A DNA stretch of 11,273 nt from Nitrospiraceae bacterium (GCA_003453735.1 DMNE01000391.1:165-11437), one strand, 5' to 3'. Shown: positions 1 through 7,450, numbered from the stretch's first letter. Notes: a model not told the origin generated them from the letters alone. Numbers and translations are program-made.

Positions 1-1
1 G

Positions 2-649
2 AAGAAGATTTTCGTGTACCATGGGCTTCTCGTGCCACCATTCAAGATCATCGGCCGGCAGTCCTGGGTCGCTAGTCAGAAGTTCGGAATCCAAGACAAC
101 GGACTGTTGACCTTTGACTTTGAGTTACCATGGGTTGTCAAACCTGTTGCCGAGGGTTCCAGCATAGGGGTGAGCATCGTCAAGGAAAAAACCTCTGTCA
201 GGGCCGCGCTCGATCAAGTCTTCACCTTAAGTGACAAGGCTGTCGTTGAAAAATATATTGAAGGCAAAGAGGTTCAAGTCGGCATCCTCAACGATACGGT
301 TCTTGGAGCCGTGGAAGTGAGGCCAAAACTCGAGTTTTATACGTACGAGGCCAAATATACTGCGGGTCTCACCGAGTACATACTGCCGCCGGAGATAGAG
401 CCGCCTACGCTGGAAAAAGCAGGGGCGGCAGCACTCTTAGCTCACCGGGTATTGGGTTGCAAAGGCGCTACAAGGGTCGATCTGATCATTGATCGGGACG
501 GAAAGTCTTTTGTGCTGGAGGTCAACACTCTGCCGGGGATGACCGAGACGAGCCTTCTTCCAAAGATTGCACGCCTGTCCGGTCTTGATTTTCCTTCACT
601 CATAGAAGCAATCCTCGAAGAATCAATAATGGAGGGAAGAAGGGGATGA
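2..649 (+). CDS. ddl: D-alanine--D-alanine ligase, C-terminal part (5' end outside window)
   Basis: Ddl joins two D-alanines using ATP in the cytoplasm, supplying the dipeptide that ends the peptidoglycan stem peptide. The frame is open from the window edge, so about the last 215 residues are present and roughly the first 90-100 (the usual length is a little over 300) lie upstream. ATP-grasp features are intact: VKPVAEGSSIGV (about bases 137-172), the substrate-loop motif YEAKY (about 344-358), the metal-binding region RVDLIIDRDG, and the hallmark EVNTLPGMT (about 518-544). The GTG at base 14 lies inside the domain and is not a real start. The stop TGA (647-649) overlaps the ftsQ start as ATGA, which implies translational coupling. 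The assignment is firm; whether it is the A or B paralogue cannot be told. Confidence 0.95.
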   Translation, partial: KKIFVYHGLLVPPFKIIGRQSWVASQKFGIQDNGLLTFDFELPWVVKPVAEGSSIGVSIVKEKTSVRAALDQVFTLSDKAVVEKYIEGKEVQVGILNDTVLGAVEVRPKLEFYTYEAKYTAGLTEYILPPEIEPPTLEKAGAAALLAHRVLGCKGATRVDLIIDRDGKSFVLEVNTLPGMTETSLLPKIARLSGLDFPSLIEAILEESIMEGRRG

Positions 650-1413
650 AAGCTCTGCGTCTGAAGAAGAACCGTAAAGCCGACCGCAAGGTAAAGGTTA
701 AGGTATATCATCTCGTCATCCTGGTCATCCTGGCCGGCGCGGGTGTCCTTCTGAGCGTGGCAGTCCACACGGCGGCTATGCGGCTCTTTCCGGTCAAAGA
801 GATAGTGTTCTCCGGAAACAAGCATATCTCAGATTCGGAGCTGAAATCAATGGCCGGTATCCATTCCGGTGACAGTCTTCTGGCGATCTCCGCCAAGGGT
901 ATATCCGAGAGGTTGTTGCAGTCCGCCTGGATTAAGTCGGTGAGCATAAGAAAGGAATTTCCGGACAGGCTTCTGGTAAGGCTTTGTGAAGCAAAGCCCT
1001 TTGCAATCCTGGATAAGAGGGGACAGACATTCCTGATCGATGAAAAGGGCGGGATTCTCGAGAAGATGACCGGTGATACCGTTCCGTTCCTCCCCATAAT
1101 CACTGGTGATCCTGTTAGGATGCGCGATACATTTACTGAGGCGATCAGACTCGCAGGCGTTCTTAAGGATAAAAAAATTGCCACAGAGCGGGGACGTGTC
1201 GAGATACTAGCAAACGTGAAGGGGCCTGAGGATCTGGCAGTAATGATCGACAGTGTGGTTATCAAGATCGGACAGGGCGACTACGAGCAAAAACTCGACA
1301 GGCTTTTCTCTCTTGAAGAAGAGATCAAGAAGCGGTCGATCACCGTTGATTATGTTGATCTTAGATTTGCAAACAGGGTGGTGGTGAAGCCGATCAGTCA
1401 GGTGATTCGGTAA
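646..1413 (+). CDS. ftsQ: Cell division protein FtsQ (DivIB family)
   Basis: FtsQ is a bitopic inner-membrane protein of the divisome that, with FtsL and FtsB, links the cytoplasmic Z-ring to septal peptidoglycan synthesis. The 255-residue product has a basic cytoplasmic N-terminus (residues 1-19, many Lys/Arg), one transmembrane segment (about 20-42), and a POTRA domain (about 48-117) that begins FPVKEIVFSGNKHIS. A beta-rich FtsQ/DivIB domain follows, ending in the typical DYVDLRFANRVVVKP near residues 235-249. The length is normal for the family. The ATG overlaps the ddl stop by four bases, with GGAGG at 631-635 ten bases ahead. It sits between ddl and ftsA as in many dcw clusters. Confidence 0.93.
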   Translation: MKALRLKKNRKADRKVKVKVYHLVILVILAGAGVLLSVAVHTAAMRLFPVKEIVFSGNKHISDSELKSMAGIHSGDSLLAISAKGISERLLQSAWIKSVSIRKEFPDRLLVRLCEAKPFAILDKRGQTFLIDEKGGILEKMTGDTVPFLPIITGDPVRMRDTFTEAIRLAGVLKDKKIATERGRVEILANVKGPEDLAVMIDSVVIKIGQGDYEQKLDRLFSLEEEIKKRSITVDYVDLRFANRVVVKPISQVIR

Positions 1414-2648
1414 TGGCTTCACGTGACTGTGCAGGCAACATTGCTGTTGGTCTTGATGTCGGCACAACAAAGATATGTGCCATCGTCGGGAGAGAGACGG
1501 CGGGAAAATCCGAGATCACAACGGTCGGTTTATCACCTTCCGCCGGGCTCAGAAAGGGTGTCGTTGTGGATATGGATTTAACTGTGAGCTCCATACAGAG
1601 GGCCGTAAAAGATGCATCAGATAAGGAAGGATGGCAGATACGCTCCGCCTATGTCGGCATCGCAGGGGGCCATATCAAGAGCTTTAACGGCAGTGGTGCT
1701 GTTATCACAAAGGGTGGGACTGTGAGGGAAGAAGATGTTGAAAAGCTGATGGACTCCGCTGGAGCGGTGTATGTCCCGGTGGAAAGGGAGATACTGCACG
1801 TGATACCTGCGGGCTTCAGACTCGACGGTCTGAACGGAATAGAGAACCCTGTCGGTATGGATGGTGAGCGACTTGAGGGGAATGTCCATATTGTTACCGG
1901 TTCGGTGAGCTCTGTCGAGAACCTCGTTACGTGCTGCAGGAGAGCCGGAGTTGATGTGCTTGACATAGTGCTTGAACCCCTGGCGTCAGCAGAATCAGTG
2001 CTCAGCACAACCGAAAAGAAGCGCGGGGTCGTCCTTGTGGATATCGGCGGTGGCACAACCGACATAGCGTTATACTGGGACGGCCTCTTGCGCCATACGG
2101 CAGTGCTGTCTCTGGGAGGGAATCATATCACCCATGACATAGCTGTTTGTCTGGGCATTGCCCCGGAAGAAGCTGAAAATATAAAAAAGAGATACGGATA
2201 TGCACTTATAAATATGGCGGATGAAATGCCAGACGTACTGGATATTCCTCAGGTGAACGGAGATGTTACGCTCAAAAGGGAGATACCCCTCCGATATCTT
2301 GCCGAGATTATCCAGGCTCGCTGCGAGGAATTAATAGGGCTCGTCAAGAAGGAGATGGATAATACTTGTCAGGATCTGGGGAAGTCAACGATTGTGCTCA
2401 CTGGGGGCACATCCCTCCTTAAAGGGATCAGGGAGCTTACGGAGGGAATTTTCGGGCTCCCTGCGAAGATCGGCATACCCAACGGCGTTATGGACAGGGG
2501 CATTGTTCGCAGTCCTGTCTTTGCGACAGGGGTGGGATTAGTCCAGTTCGGCTTGAGCCATTGCGCTCAGCCGGACCTTGAATCCGCCGGGATATTAGAA
2601 CGTATGAAAAGATGGGTTAGCGGTTTTATAAATAAATATCCGAGATAG
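1413..2648 (+). CDS. ftsA: Cell division protein FtsA (actin-like membrane tether of FtsZ)
   Basis: FtsA is an actin-family ATPase that binds the FtsZ tail, anchors the Z-ring to the membrane and recruits later division proteins. The 411-residue product shows the phosphate-1 motif GLDVGTTK (residues 13-20), phosphate-2 motif VDIGGGTTDIAL (209-220) and adenosine motif LTGGTSLLKG (329-338). The FtsA-specific SHS2 (1C) subdomain lies at about 84-160. The last residues (about 394-409, ILERMKRWVSGFINKY) form a basic amphipathic helix, the membrane-targeting sequence. The ATG shares one base with the ftsQ stop (TAATG), and AGGTGA at 1400-1405 is the likely ribosome binding site. All key elements are present, so the gene should be functional. 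Confidence 0.96.
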   Translation: MASRDCAGNIAVGLDVGTTKICAIVGRETAGKSEITTVGLSPSAGLRKGVVVDMDLTVSSIQRAVKDASDKEGWQIRSAYVGIAGGHIKSFNGSGAVITKGGTVREEDVEKLMDSAGAVYVPVEREILHVIPAGFRLDGLNGIENPVGMDGERLEGNVHIVTGSVSSVENLVTCCRRAGVDVLDIVLEPLASAESVLSTTEKKRGVVLVDIGGGTTDIALYWDGLLRHTAVLSLGGNHITHDIAVCLGIAPEEAENIKKRYGYALINMADEMPDVLDIPQVNGDVTLKREIPLRYLAEIIQARCEELIGLVKKEMDNTCQDLGKSTIVLTGGTSLLKGIRELTEGIFGLPAKIGIPNGVMDRGIVRSPVFATGVGLVQFGLSHCAQPDLESAGILERMKRWVSGFINKYPR

Positions 2649-2660
2649 GAGGAACAGGCT

Positions 2661-3818
2661 ATGTTTGAGATCGATGATGTGAAAGGACAGGCGGCAAAGA
2701 TCAAGGTTGTGGGTGTCGGGGGGGCAGGGGGTAACGCCATAAATAACATGATCACCTCCAATCTCCACGGAGTTGACTTTATTTCGGTGAACACGGACAC
2801 GCAAGTGCTTGAGACATCCCTGGCAACGCTAAAAGTGCAGATCGGCGCTTCCATAACAAAGGGTCTCGGCGCGGGCGCAGACCCTCAGATCGGCAGACAA
2901 TCTGCACTGGAAGACAGGGCCTTTATATCCGAAGTGCTCGGAGGCGCTGACCTCATCTTCATCACTGCGGGCATGGGAGGAGGAACCGGAACCGGTGCGT
3001 CGCCTGTCATTGCGAGTGTGGCGAAGGAATTGGGAGCGCTCACTGTGGCGATCGTGACAAAGCCTTTTTTCTATGAGGGGAAAACGCGGATCATGAGGGC
3101 GGACGAGGGGATAAAGGAGCTCAAGGGTCACGTGGACACCCTCATCGTGATCCCGAATGACAGAATATCCGAGGTGGTTGAAAAGAAAATCGCCTTTCAT
3201 AAGGGCTTCGCTGTGACCGATGATGTCCTCAGGCAGGCGATCCAGGGAATATCCGATATCATTCAGGTGCCCGGACTCATTAATGTTGACTTTGCTGACG
3301 TCAAAACGACCATGCAGAATACTGGCAGGGCTGTTATGGGAGTCGGCATCGGCAGGGGTGAAGGCGGCGCGATTGAGGCTGCTAAAAAAGCCATAACAAA
3401 CCCCCTCCTTGAGGACTCCTCCATAGAAGGTGCCAAGGGTATCCTGATCAATATCACCGGCGGCAGCCAGCTTTCGCTTGGTGATGTCCAGGAGGCAGCC
3501 TCTATCATCTACGACTCTGCGCATGAGGGCGCAAATATTATATTCGGCGCTGTAATTAATCCTGATATCGAAGATGAAGTGAAGATTACCGTCATAGCAA
3601 CGGGCTTTGACGAAAAGAAAGAAAAGGTTGAGTTGCCGCAGGTGAAGAAATGGGCGCCTGTTAAGGAACCATTGTCCTATCGTGGTTCGGAAAGGGTTCT
3701 CGCGAAAAACCTTGTTCCGCATATCAAGGTGGAAAGCGTGGCACCGGACATGATGCCCTTTGAAGATCCCCTTGACGTGCCGGCTTTCTTACGGAAAGCG
3801 CACGACAGGCTGATGTAG
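2661..3818 (+). CDS. ftsZ: Cell division protein FtsZ (tubulin-like GTPase)
   Basis: FtsZ polymerises with GTP into the cytokinetic ring. The 385-residue product carries GVGGAGGNA (18-26), the tubulin signature GMGGGTGTG (104-112) and the T7 synergy-loop region NVDFADV (208-214) with the two catalytic aspartates. The GTPase core and C-terminal subdomain run to about 316. A short variable linker of about 50 residues follows, then the C-terminal conserved peptide LDVPAFLRK (371-379), which binds FtsA and other partners. The ribosome binding site AGGAGGA starts right at the ftsA stop (TAGGAGGA), 12 bases before the ATG, so this gene has a stronger initiation signal than its overlapping neighbours, as expected for the most abundant division protein. 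Confidence 0.98.
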   Translation: MFEIDDVKGQAAKIKVVGVGGAGGNAINNMITSNLHGVDFISVNTDTQVLETSLATLKVQIGASITKGLGAGADPQIGRQSALEDRAFISEVLGGADLIFITAGMGGGTGTGASPVIASVAKELGALTVAIVTKPFFYEGKTRIMRADEGIKELKGHVDTLIVIPNDRISEVVEKKIAFHKGFAVTDDVLRQAIQGISDIIQVPGLINVDFADVKTTMQNTGRAVMGVGIGRGEGGAIEAAKKAITNPLLEDSSIEGAKGILINITGGSQLSLGDVQEAASIIYDSAHEGANIIFGAVINPDIEDEVKITVIATGFDEKKEKVELPQVKKWAPVKEPLSYRGSERVLAKNLVPHIKVESVAPDMMPFEDPLDVPAFLRKAHDRLM

Positions 3819-3841
3819 ATATTTTCTTTTCCCCCGCCGTA

Positions 3842-3868
3842 TGGGGCCTCCTCCCCCCGGAGGCCCCA
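3842..3868 (+). terminator. GC-rich hairpin ending the ftsQAZ cluster
   Basis: A perfect 10-bp stem pairs TGGGGCCTCC (3842-3851) with GGAGGCCCCA (3859-3868) around a seven-base loop, 24 bases after the ftsZ stop. The trailing sequence is C-rich and then TTTATAATTT, so the U-tract is poor. It may work as a weak or L-shaped intrinsic terminator or as an mRNA 3'-end stabiliser. The position between ftsZ and an independently promoted gene supports a transcript-end role. Confidence 0.65.
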
Positions 3869-3882
3869 CCCCCCTTTATAAT

Positions 3883-3909
3883 TTGAAATTTCGCTGCCGG
3901 TGTTATAGT
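3883..3909 (+). promoter_or_regulatory. Putative extended -10 promoter for the small gene at 3951
   Basis: TTGAAA (3883-3888) is followed after 15 bases by TATAGT (3904-3909), with a TG one base ahead of it (3901-3902), giving an extended -10 (TGTTATAGT) that can compensate for the short spacer. Transcription would start near 3916, leaving a leader of about 35 bases that contains a strong ribosome binding site. It lies directly behind the hairpin that ends the ftsZ transcript. This is a reading by eye of consensus motifs. Confidence 0.45.
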
Positions 3910-3950
3910 ATTTTCATAGAAAGAGATATTACGATTTCAGGAGGTAATAT

Positions 3951-4184
3951 ATGACAGAAACGGCTCTAAACATTATGAACCTCTTTCAAAGGGACAACAA
4001 GATGAAAACGGGAATGGTGATACCCTTTTCCCAGTTGACTCAGCATGCTAAGGGTTGGGGCCAATATCAGTCCGCGAAGCTCAAAGATGCCATGGGCGAA
4101 TTGAGGGATGAGGGGTACGTTATCATTACCCCTTCTGATGGTGTGGAGCTTACCGAAGAAGGCTACAACTATCTGATGAAATAA
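3951..4184 (+). CDS. Small winged-helix-like protein of unknown function
   Basis: I do not recognise a named family. The 77-residue product is mostly helical at first (residues 1-15 and about 26-34). It then has a helix rich in Lys/Glu (about 41-54, SAKLKDAMGELRDEG) followed by YVIITPSDGVELTEEGYNYL, which reads as a beta-hairpin wing and a final helix. This recalls a winged-helix DNA-binding fold (MarR/PadR-style ends often read 'L...GLV....DGR...LT..G'), so a small transcription regulator or toxin/antitoxin-like partner is conceivable. The start is set by AGGAGGT at 3939-3945, five bases before the ATG, one of the best ribosome binding sites in the window. No membrane segment or signal peptide is seen. 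It has its own promoter and is separated from ftsZ by a hairpin. The function call is inference only. Confidence 0.75.
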   Translation: MTETALNIMNLFQRDNKMKTGMVIPFSQLTQHAKGWGQYQSAKLKDAMGELRDEGYVIITPSDGVELTEEGYNYLMK

Positions 4185-4481
4185 TTGGCACTCATTGGGA
4201 GGGCAATCCCCAACCGTTAATGATTCGATCAGACCAATAACAATCGCAATAGTTTAGTGGAACTTCACCAAGTCGTTTGCCATCATGCGGACCCGTCCTT
4301 CGCCCCACCTGCTCACCTGTACAGCCAACGGACTGATCGCGCTCAAACTTTAGAACTGGGCCAATCGCCATTGAGTCGTACGCTGGTTCAGGACTTTTTC
4401 TCCTGCTCGCTGCAGTTGCAATCTCTTCAACTCGACTTTCGTTTTCACCCCATGAGAAAAGCTATAACTAGCTAATAAATA
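4185..4481. other. Gene-poor spacer before the insertion sequence; possible remnant
   Basis: No convincing gene is present. The plus-strand frame 4257-4475 has no ribosome binding site and unlike-protein composition (Cys/His/Ser/Pro-rich). The minus strand is open for about 87 codons from roughly 4463 down to a TGA near 4190, without a good start. Another minus-strand frame (GTG near 4447) is broken once, near 4350. Small inverted repeats occur, for example CAGGA/TCCTG at 4389-4405 with a seven-base loop. Base composition differs from the AT-rich stretch that begins near 4461. It could be debris of an older mobile element or a structured RNA such as a group II intron fragment, but no diagnostic motif (for example domain V) was found. 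Confidence 0.3.
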
Positions 4482-4515
4482 TAGCATATTAATGTATTAG
4501 TAACTTTTATAGCTG

Positions 4516-4559
4516 TGCTAATTGACAACTAAGTATTTCTATGCTACTATGTATTAGCA
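4516..4559. repeat. Inverted repeat bracketing the transposase promoter
   Basis: TGCTAAT (4516-4522) and ATTAGCA (4553-4559) are perfect inverted copies 30 bases apart. They enclose the spacer and -10 box, overlap the first base of the -35 box, and end at the base before the start codon. In addition, ATGTATTAG occurs twice in direct orientation (4492-4500 and 4549-4557). These could be transposase- or host-factor-binding sites, or a chance result of AT-rich sequence. Confidence 0.35.
4522..4550 (+). promoter_or_regulatory. Near-consensus promoter of the transposase, leaderless arrangement
   Basis: A perfect -35 box TTGACA (4522-4527) is followed after exactly 17 bases by TACTAT (4545-4550). 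The transposase ATG begins at 4560, only ten bases past the -10 box, so the transcript would start at about 4556-4560 with zero to four untranslated bases. No ribosome binding site precedes the ATG, which agrees with leaderless initiation. Confidence 0.6.
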
Positions 4560-6320
4560 ATGGATAAGGATTTCTCAAAATTCACCATCTTCCCGGAATT
4601 TAAGAAAGGCCATAGATATTATTACGCTGCCAGAACCTATCGAGTGAAGATTAACCCCGAACAAACAGGAAAGACGAGAGGCTCCGGCAAAAGCAAGGTT
4701 GCCTGCGAGAAGATCTATCTTGGCACAGCCCAGGATATCTTAAGCAAACTGGCGGGGAGCGAGAATGAACCACAGAAAATCTCTTCCAGGGAATACGGAC
4801 TGCCGACGGCAGTGTATAAGCTCGCACAGGATGTCGGCATCATGGACATTATGGATACCGTATTGCCCTATACCGTGAAAGGGATAAAGGCATCGGAATT
4901 CATCATCATATCGGCAATCAGTAAACTGCATGGTTCCATCAGCAAGGACAAGACAGGGGAGTATTTCAGCACAACGGTGCTGCCTGAAAAGATGGGAATA
5001 AAGGCCGGGGATCTCCACAGTAAGACCTACTGGGAGATGTTCGAAAAGATCATATCAGAGAAAGAGCTCAAAGAGAAGAAGAGGGACAAGGGGAAGGAAT
5101 TCAACGGGAAGTTGAGCATTGAGGAACTGGAAGAACTGATTGACGATGAGAAATTAGAGAGCATAGAGGAGAAGATTTGGCTTCAGTTGCTGCAACGATA
5201 TACCCTTTTGTTGGATGTGTTGTTATATGACGGGACGAACAGTTTCACCTATTATCAGGACCATACCATCAACAGCTATGGGCAAAAAGGCAGGAATAAG
5301 AAGGGCAGGCATAGTTTAAGGCAGGTAGGGTTGTTCATGGCGGTAACCGATGATGGGTTGCCCTTCATGAGTCAGCTCGCCTGCGGCAATATTCATGATG
5401 CAAAGATCTTTCCTACGGCGATGAGCAAATTAATAAAACGCTATCACCGGCTGATGAGCGAGGCAGCAAAGATAAGGATTGCCTTTGACAAAGGGAATAA
5501 CTCGAAGAAAAACTTCAAAGTAATTGCGGAGCATGAATATGTAGGGAGTCTGGTTCCAAGCAACCATCCGGCTTTGACTTCTCTCGGATTGGAGAACTAT
5601 ACAAAGACCTATAAAGAATTCAAAGTCTATGAAGGAGAGACAGAGGTATTTGGGAGCAATCATAAAATATGCATCACTTACAATGAAGCGCTCCAGCACA
5701 AGCAAATGACGGCGTTTTCGAAACATATGAATGTCGCAAAGAACTCTTTACGAGAGGAATTCGAAAACCACAAAGCAGCGGAAGATCTGCAAGAGAGATT
5801 GAACATGATACTGCACGACAACAAGGTATTACACAGCAGGGCCTGCCGATATCTGGGGTTTGAAATCAAAGACGGTATGATGACGATTATTGAAAACCAG
5901 GATGAAATTGCAGGGAAAGAAAAGGAATTCGGTAAGAATATTATTTTCACGAACAAATTACAGGCTGACTGTTTGGAAACAATAGGTATCTATAAGGAAA
6001 AGATGAAGATTGAGGAGAGTTTTAAGACGGTCAAGGATCACCGCATCATCTCCTTTCATCCGATCTGGCATTGGACGGACAGCAAGATAAGGATTGATGC
6101 CTTTATCAGCGTTTTGGCATATCTTCTGATTAAATTATTGCAGTATCTGGCAAGAGAAGACGGACTGGAAATGAGCGTCGCCTCTTTGATCAAAGCGCTG
6201 GAGGGAATCAGAGAAGTGTTCCTGGTGTACCCGGATAATACGGCGATTAGAAAACTGGAAGACCAACCGCCTCTTCAGATGCAATTACTCAATAAATTCG
6301 GTCTCCTTAACTCCCCCTGA
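4560..6320 (+). CDS. DDE transposase, IS4 superfamily, IS1634-like
   Basis: This is the transposase that cuts and joins the element's ends. The 586-residue product begins with the region usual in this group (FKKGHRYYYAARTYRVK, then KIYLGTAQDIL). It carries a full catalytic set: D224 in LLYDGTNSFTYY, D310 in IAFDKGNN, and E485 in the IS4 'YREK' signature, here Y478-x2-K481-x3-E485-x6-K492 with the usual Arg replaced by Lys. A charged insertion rich in Lys/Glu lies at about 165-206. The C-terminal part (about 496-535, WHWTDSKIRIDAFISVLAYLL) matches the ending seen in such enzymes. Length fits the family and there is no internal stop or frameshift, so it may be active. The start is ATG without a ribosome binding site. 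It looks AT-richer than the division genes, as expected for a mobile gene. Confidence 0.9.
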   Translation: MDKDFSKFTIFPEFKKGHRYYYAARTYRVKINPEQTGKTRGSGKSKVACEKIYLGTAQDILSKLAGSENEPQKISSREYGLPTAVYKLAQDVGIMDIMDTVLPYTVKGIKASEFIIISAISKLHGSISKDKTGEYFSTTVLPEKMGIKAGDLHSKTYWEMFEKIISEKELKEKKRDKGKEFNGKLSIEELEELIDDEKLESIEEKIWLQLLQRYTLLLDVLLYDGTNSFTYYQDHTINSYGQKGRNKKGRHSLRQVGLFMAVTDDGLPFMSQLACGNIHDAKIFPTAMSKLIKRYHRLMSEAAKIRIAFDKGNNSKKNFKVIAEHEYVGSLVPSNHPALTSLGLENYTKTYKEFKVYEGETEVFGSNHKICITYNEALQHKQMTAFSKHMNVAKNSLREEFENHKAAEDLQERLNMILHDNKVLHSRACRYLGFEIKDGMMTIIENQDEIAGKEKEFGKNIIFTNKLQADCLETIGIYKEKMKIEESFKTVKDHRIISFHPIWHWTDSKIRIDAFISVLAYLLIKLLQYLAREDGLEMSVASLIKALEGIREVFLVYPDNTAIRKLEDQPPLQMQLLNKFGLLNSP

Positions 6321-6377
6321 TATGTTCTGATGGTTTACACTTTGTGGCTTGATAATAAAGGCTCCGGAGGGAATAGA

Positions 6378-6410
6378 CTGAAAGTCGAGGTAAATATGCT
6401 AAAATATAAT
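6378..6410 (+). promoter_or_regulatory. Putative promoter of the response regulator gene at the IS right end
   Basis: CTGAAA (6378-6383) is followed after 16 bases by TAAAAT (6400-6405) with a TG at 6397-6398, making an extended -10. A perfect TATAAT also occurs at 6405-6410 without a good partner box. An 8-bp inverted repeat, AGGTAAAT (6388-6395) and ATTTACCT (6413-6420), encloses both -10 candidates and could be an operator. If the insertion sequence ends at 6401, part of this promoter is supplied by the element. Confidence 0.35.
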
Positions 6411-6451
6411 AAATTTACCTGTTTATAACATGCATGCGACGATAGAATAGA

Positions 6452-7309
6452 ATGGATAAAAGAAATTCTGTAATAATCGTTGATGACAATAAAACGCTGC
6501 TGGCAATGTTAAAAGAGGGCCTTCTCTTAGAGGGGTATCTCTGCGAAACGGCCACGAGCGCTGAGGCCGCTCTTGAACAGATCAGTAAGAATTCTTTTGG
6601 TATCATGGTTGCTGACATTATCATGCCGGGTATGAAGGGCATTGAACTTGCAGAGAAGGCAAAGAAACTGCGACCTGATATGGTGATTATTATCATGACC
6701 GGCTATATAGACGACTTTTCCTATGATAAAGCTATCGAAGCAGGAGCAGTGGATTTTATCAAGAAGCCTTTCACTTTGAAAGAACTCATGATAAAGCTAA
6801 AACATGTTAAGTTGCAAGAGAAACTACGGATGATGGCGATTACTGATGAGCTTACGGGCCTTTGCAACCGACGGGGATTCTTTACCCTTGCTGAGCAGCA
6901 GCTAAAGCTCGCGATGCGACACAAGAAAGGAATATTTATGCTCTATGCCGATCTGGATGGTTTGAAGTCAATTAATGATACCTTCGGTCATCAAGAAGGC
7001 GATCGGGCGCTCAGTGATGCTGCCAGCATTCTTAAGAAAACTTGCCGGGAGTCCGACATCGTTGCCCGCGTTGGCGGGGATGAGTTTGCGGTTATTCCTC
7101 TAGGGCATACTGTTGACCAGATTGGTACAATTACCACCCGCTTACAAAAGAATATAGAAAATCACAACGAAAAGGGAAAGCGGCAGTATACGTTGTCGAT
7201 GAGTTTTGGCGTATCGTACTTTGATCCTGAAAACCCGTGTTCCATTGACGAACTGGTGGCTCATGCAGACACAGTGATGTATGAGCATAAAAAACTCAAG
7301 AAGTCTTAG
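6452..7309 (+). CDS. Response regulator with GGDEF output (diguanylate cyclase)
   Basis: This PleD-like two-domain regulator is predicted to make cyclic di-GMP in the cytoplasm when phosphorylated. The receiver domain (about residues 6-120) has the acidic pair D11/D12, phospho-acceptor D55 (VADIIMPG), T83 (IIIMTGY) and K105 (IKKPF). After a short helical linker, the GGDEF domain (about 130-282) starts at TDELTGLCNRRGF, has the metal/substrate residues of YADLDGLKSIND, and keeps an intact active site GGDEF at 208-212. The inhibitory I-site RxxD (R199-D202) sits five residues before it, so product inhibition is likely. The length of 285 is normal for this two-domain form. The ATG is fixed by the start of the receiver, but no clear ribosome binding site precedes it. 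No intact partner kinase is nearby. Confidence 0.92.
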   Translation: MDKRNSVIIVDDNKTLLAMLKEGLLLEGYLCETATSAEAALEQISKNSFGIMVADIIMPGMKGIELAEKAKKLRPDMVIIIMTGYIDDFSYDKAIEAGAVDFIKKPFTLKELMIKLKHVKLQEKLRMMAITDELTGLCNRRGFFTLAEQQLKLAMRHKKGIFMLYADLDGLKSINDTFGHQEGDRALSDAASILKKTCRESDIVARVGGDEFAVIPLGHTVDQIGTITTRLQKNIENHNEKGKRQYTLSMSFGVSYFDPENPCSIDELVAHADTVMYEHKKLKKS

Positions 7310-7450
7310 CTCAGGGTATACTGTTTCTCAATGTTGGCGATCTGAAGAGAATGAGATTCGCTCGGTAACTCATTGTCTCTGTGACGAAAAGAAGGGCCCG
7401 GTCATCCTGCCTGAAGAATTTTTAATGCCTCTCAGAGTTGAAGGAGCAAG
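7310..7450. other. Spacer between the response regulator and the lipoprotein unit
   Basis: I see no gene, strong hairpin terminator or clear promoter in this part. GAAGGGCCCGG near 7390-7402 has a small GGGCCC palindrome. From 7441 a ribosome binding site introduces the small frames described separately. Confidence 0.4.

Larger units (their letters stand above)
4482..6401 (+). mobile_element. Insertion sequence, IS4 superfamily (IS1634-like), about 1.9 kb
   Basis: The element is defined by one long DDE transposase gene. Its ends are tentative: TAGCATATT (4482-4490) is repeated inverted as AATATGCTA (6393-6401), placing each end about 80 bases from the transposase start and stop, a symmetrical arrangement and a typical size for the group. 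An 8-base direct repeat TAATAAAT flanks these ends (4473-4480 and 6407-6414) and could be part of a target duplication. It is offset by one base on the left and five on the right, and the surroundings are AT-rich, so chance is possible. IS1634-type elements are known for AT-rich and sometimes very long duplications. The presence of an element is sure; its exact borders are not. Confidence 0.7.

Noticed and set aside
2829..3722. Long minus-strand open frame of 297 codons opposite ftsZ
   Set aside because: It is a mirror of the strongly conserved ftsZ codons, has no ribosome binding site and shows no domain resemblance.
4257..4475. Plus-strand open frame before the insertion sequence
   Set aside because: No ribosome binding site, low-complexity Cys/His/Ser/Pro content, no recognisable motif, and it ends in the AT-rich border of the element.
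6429..6436. CATGCATG palindrome before the response regulator
   Set aside because: A short self-complementary octamer with no second copy or spacing logic; likely chance.
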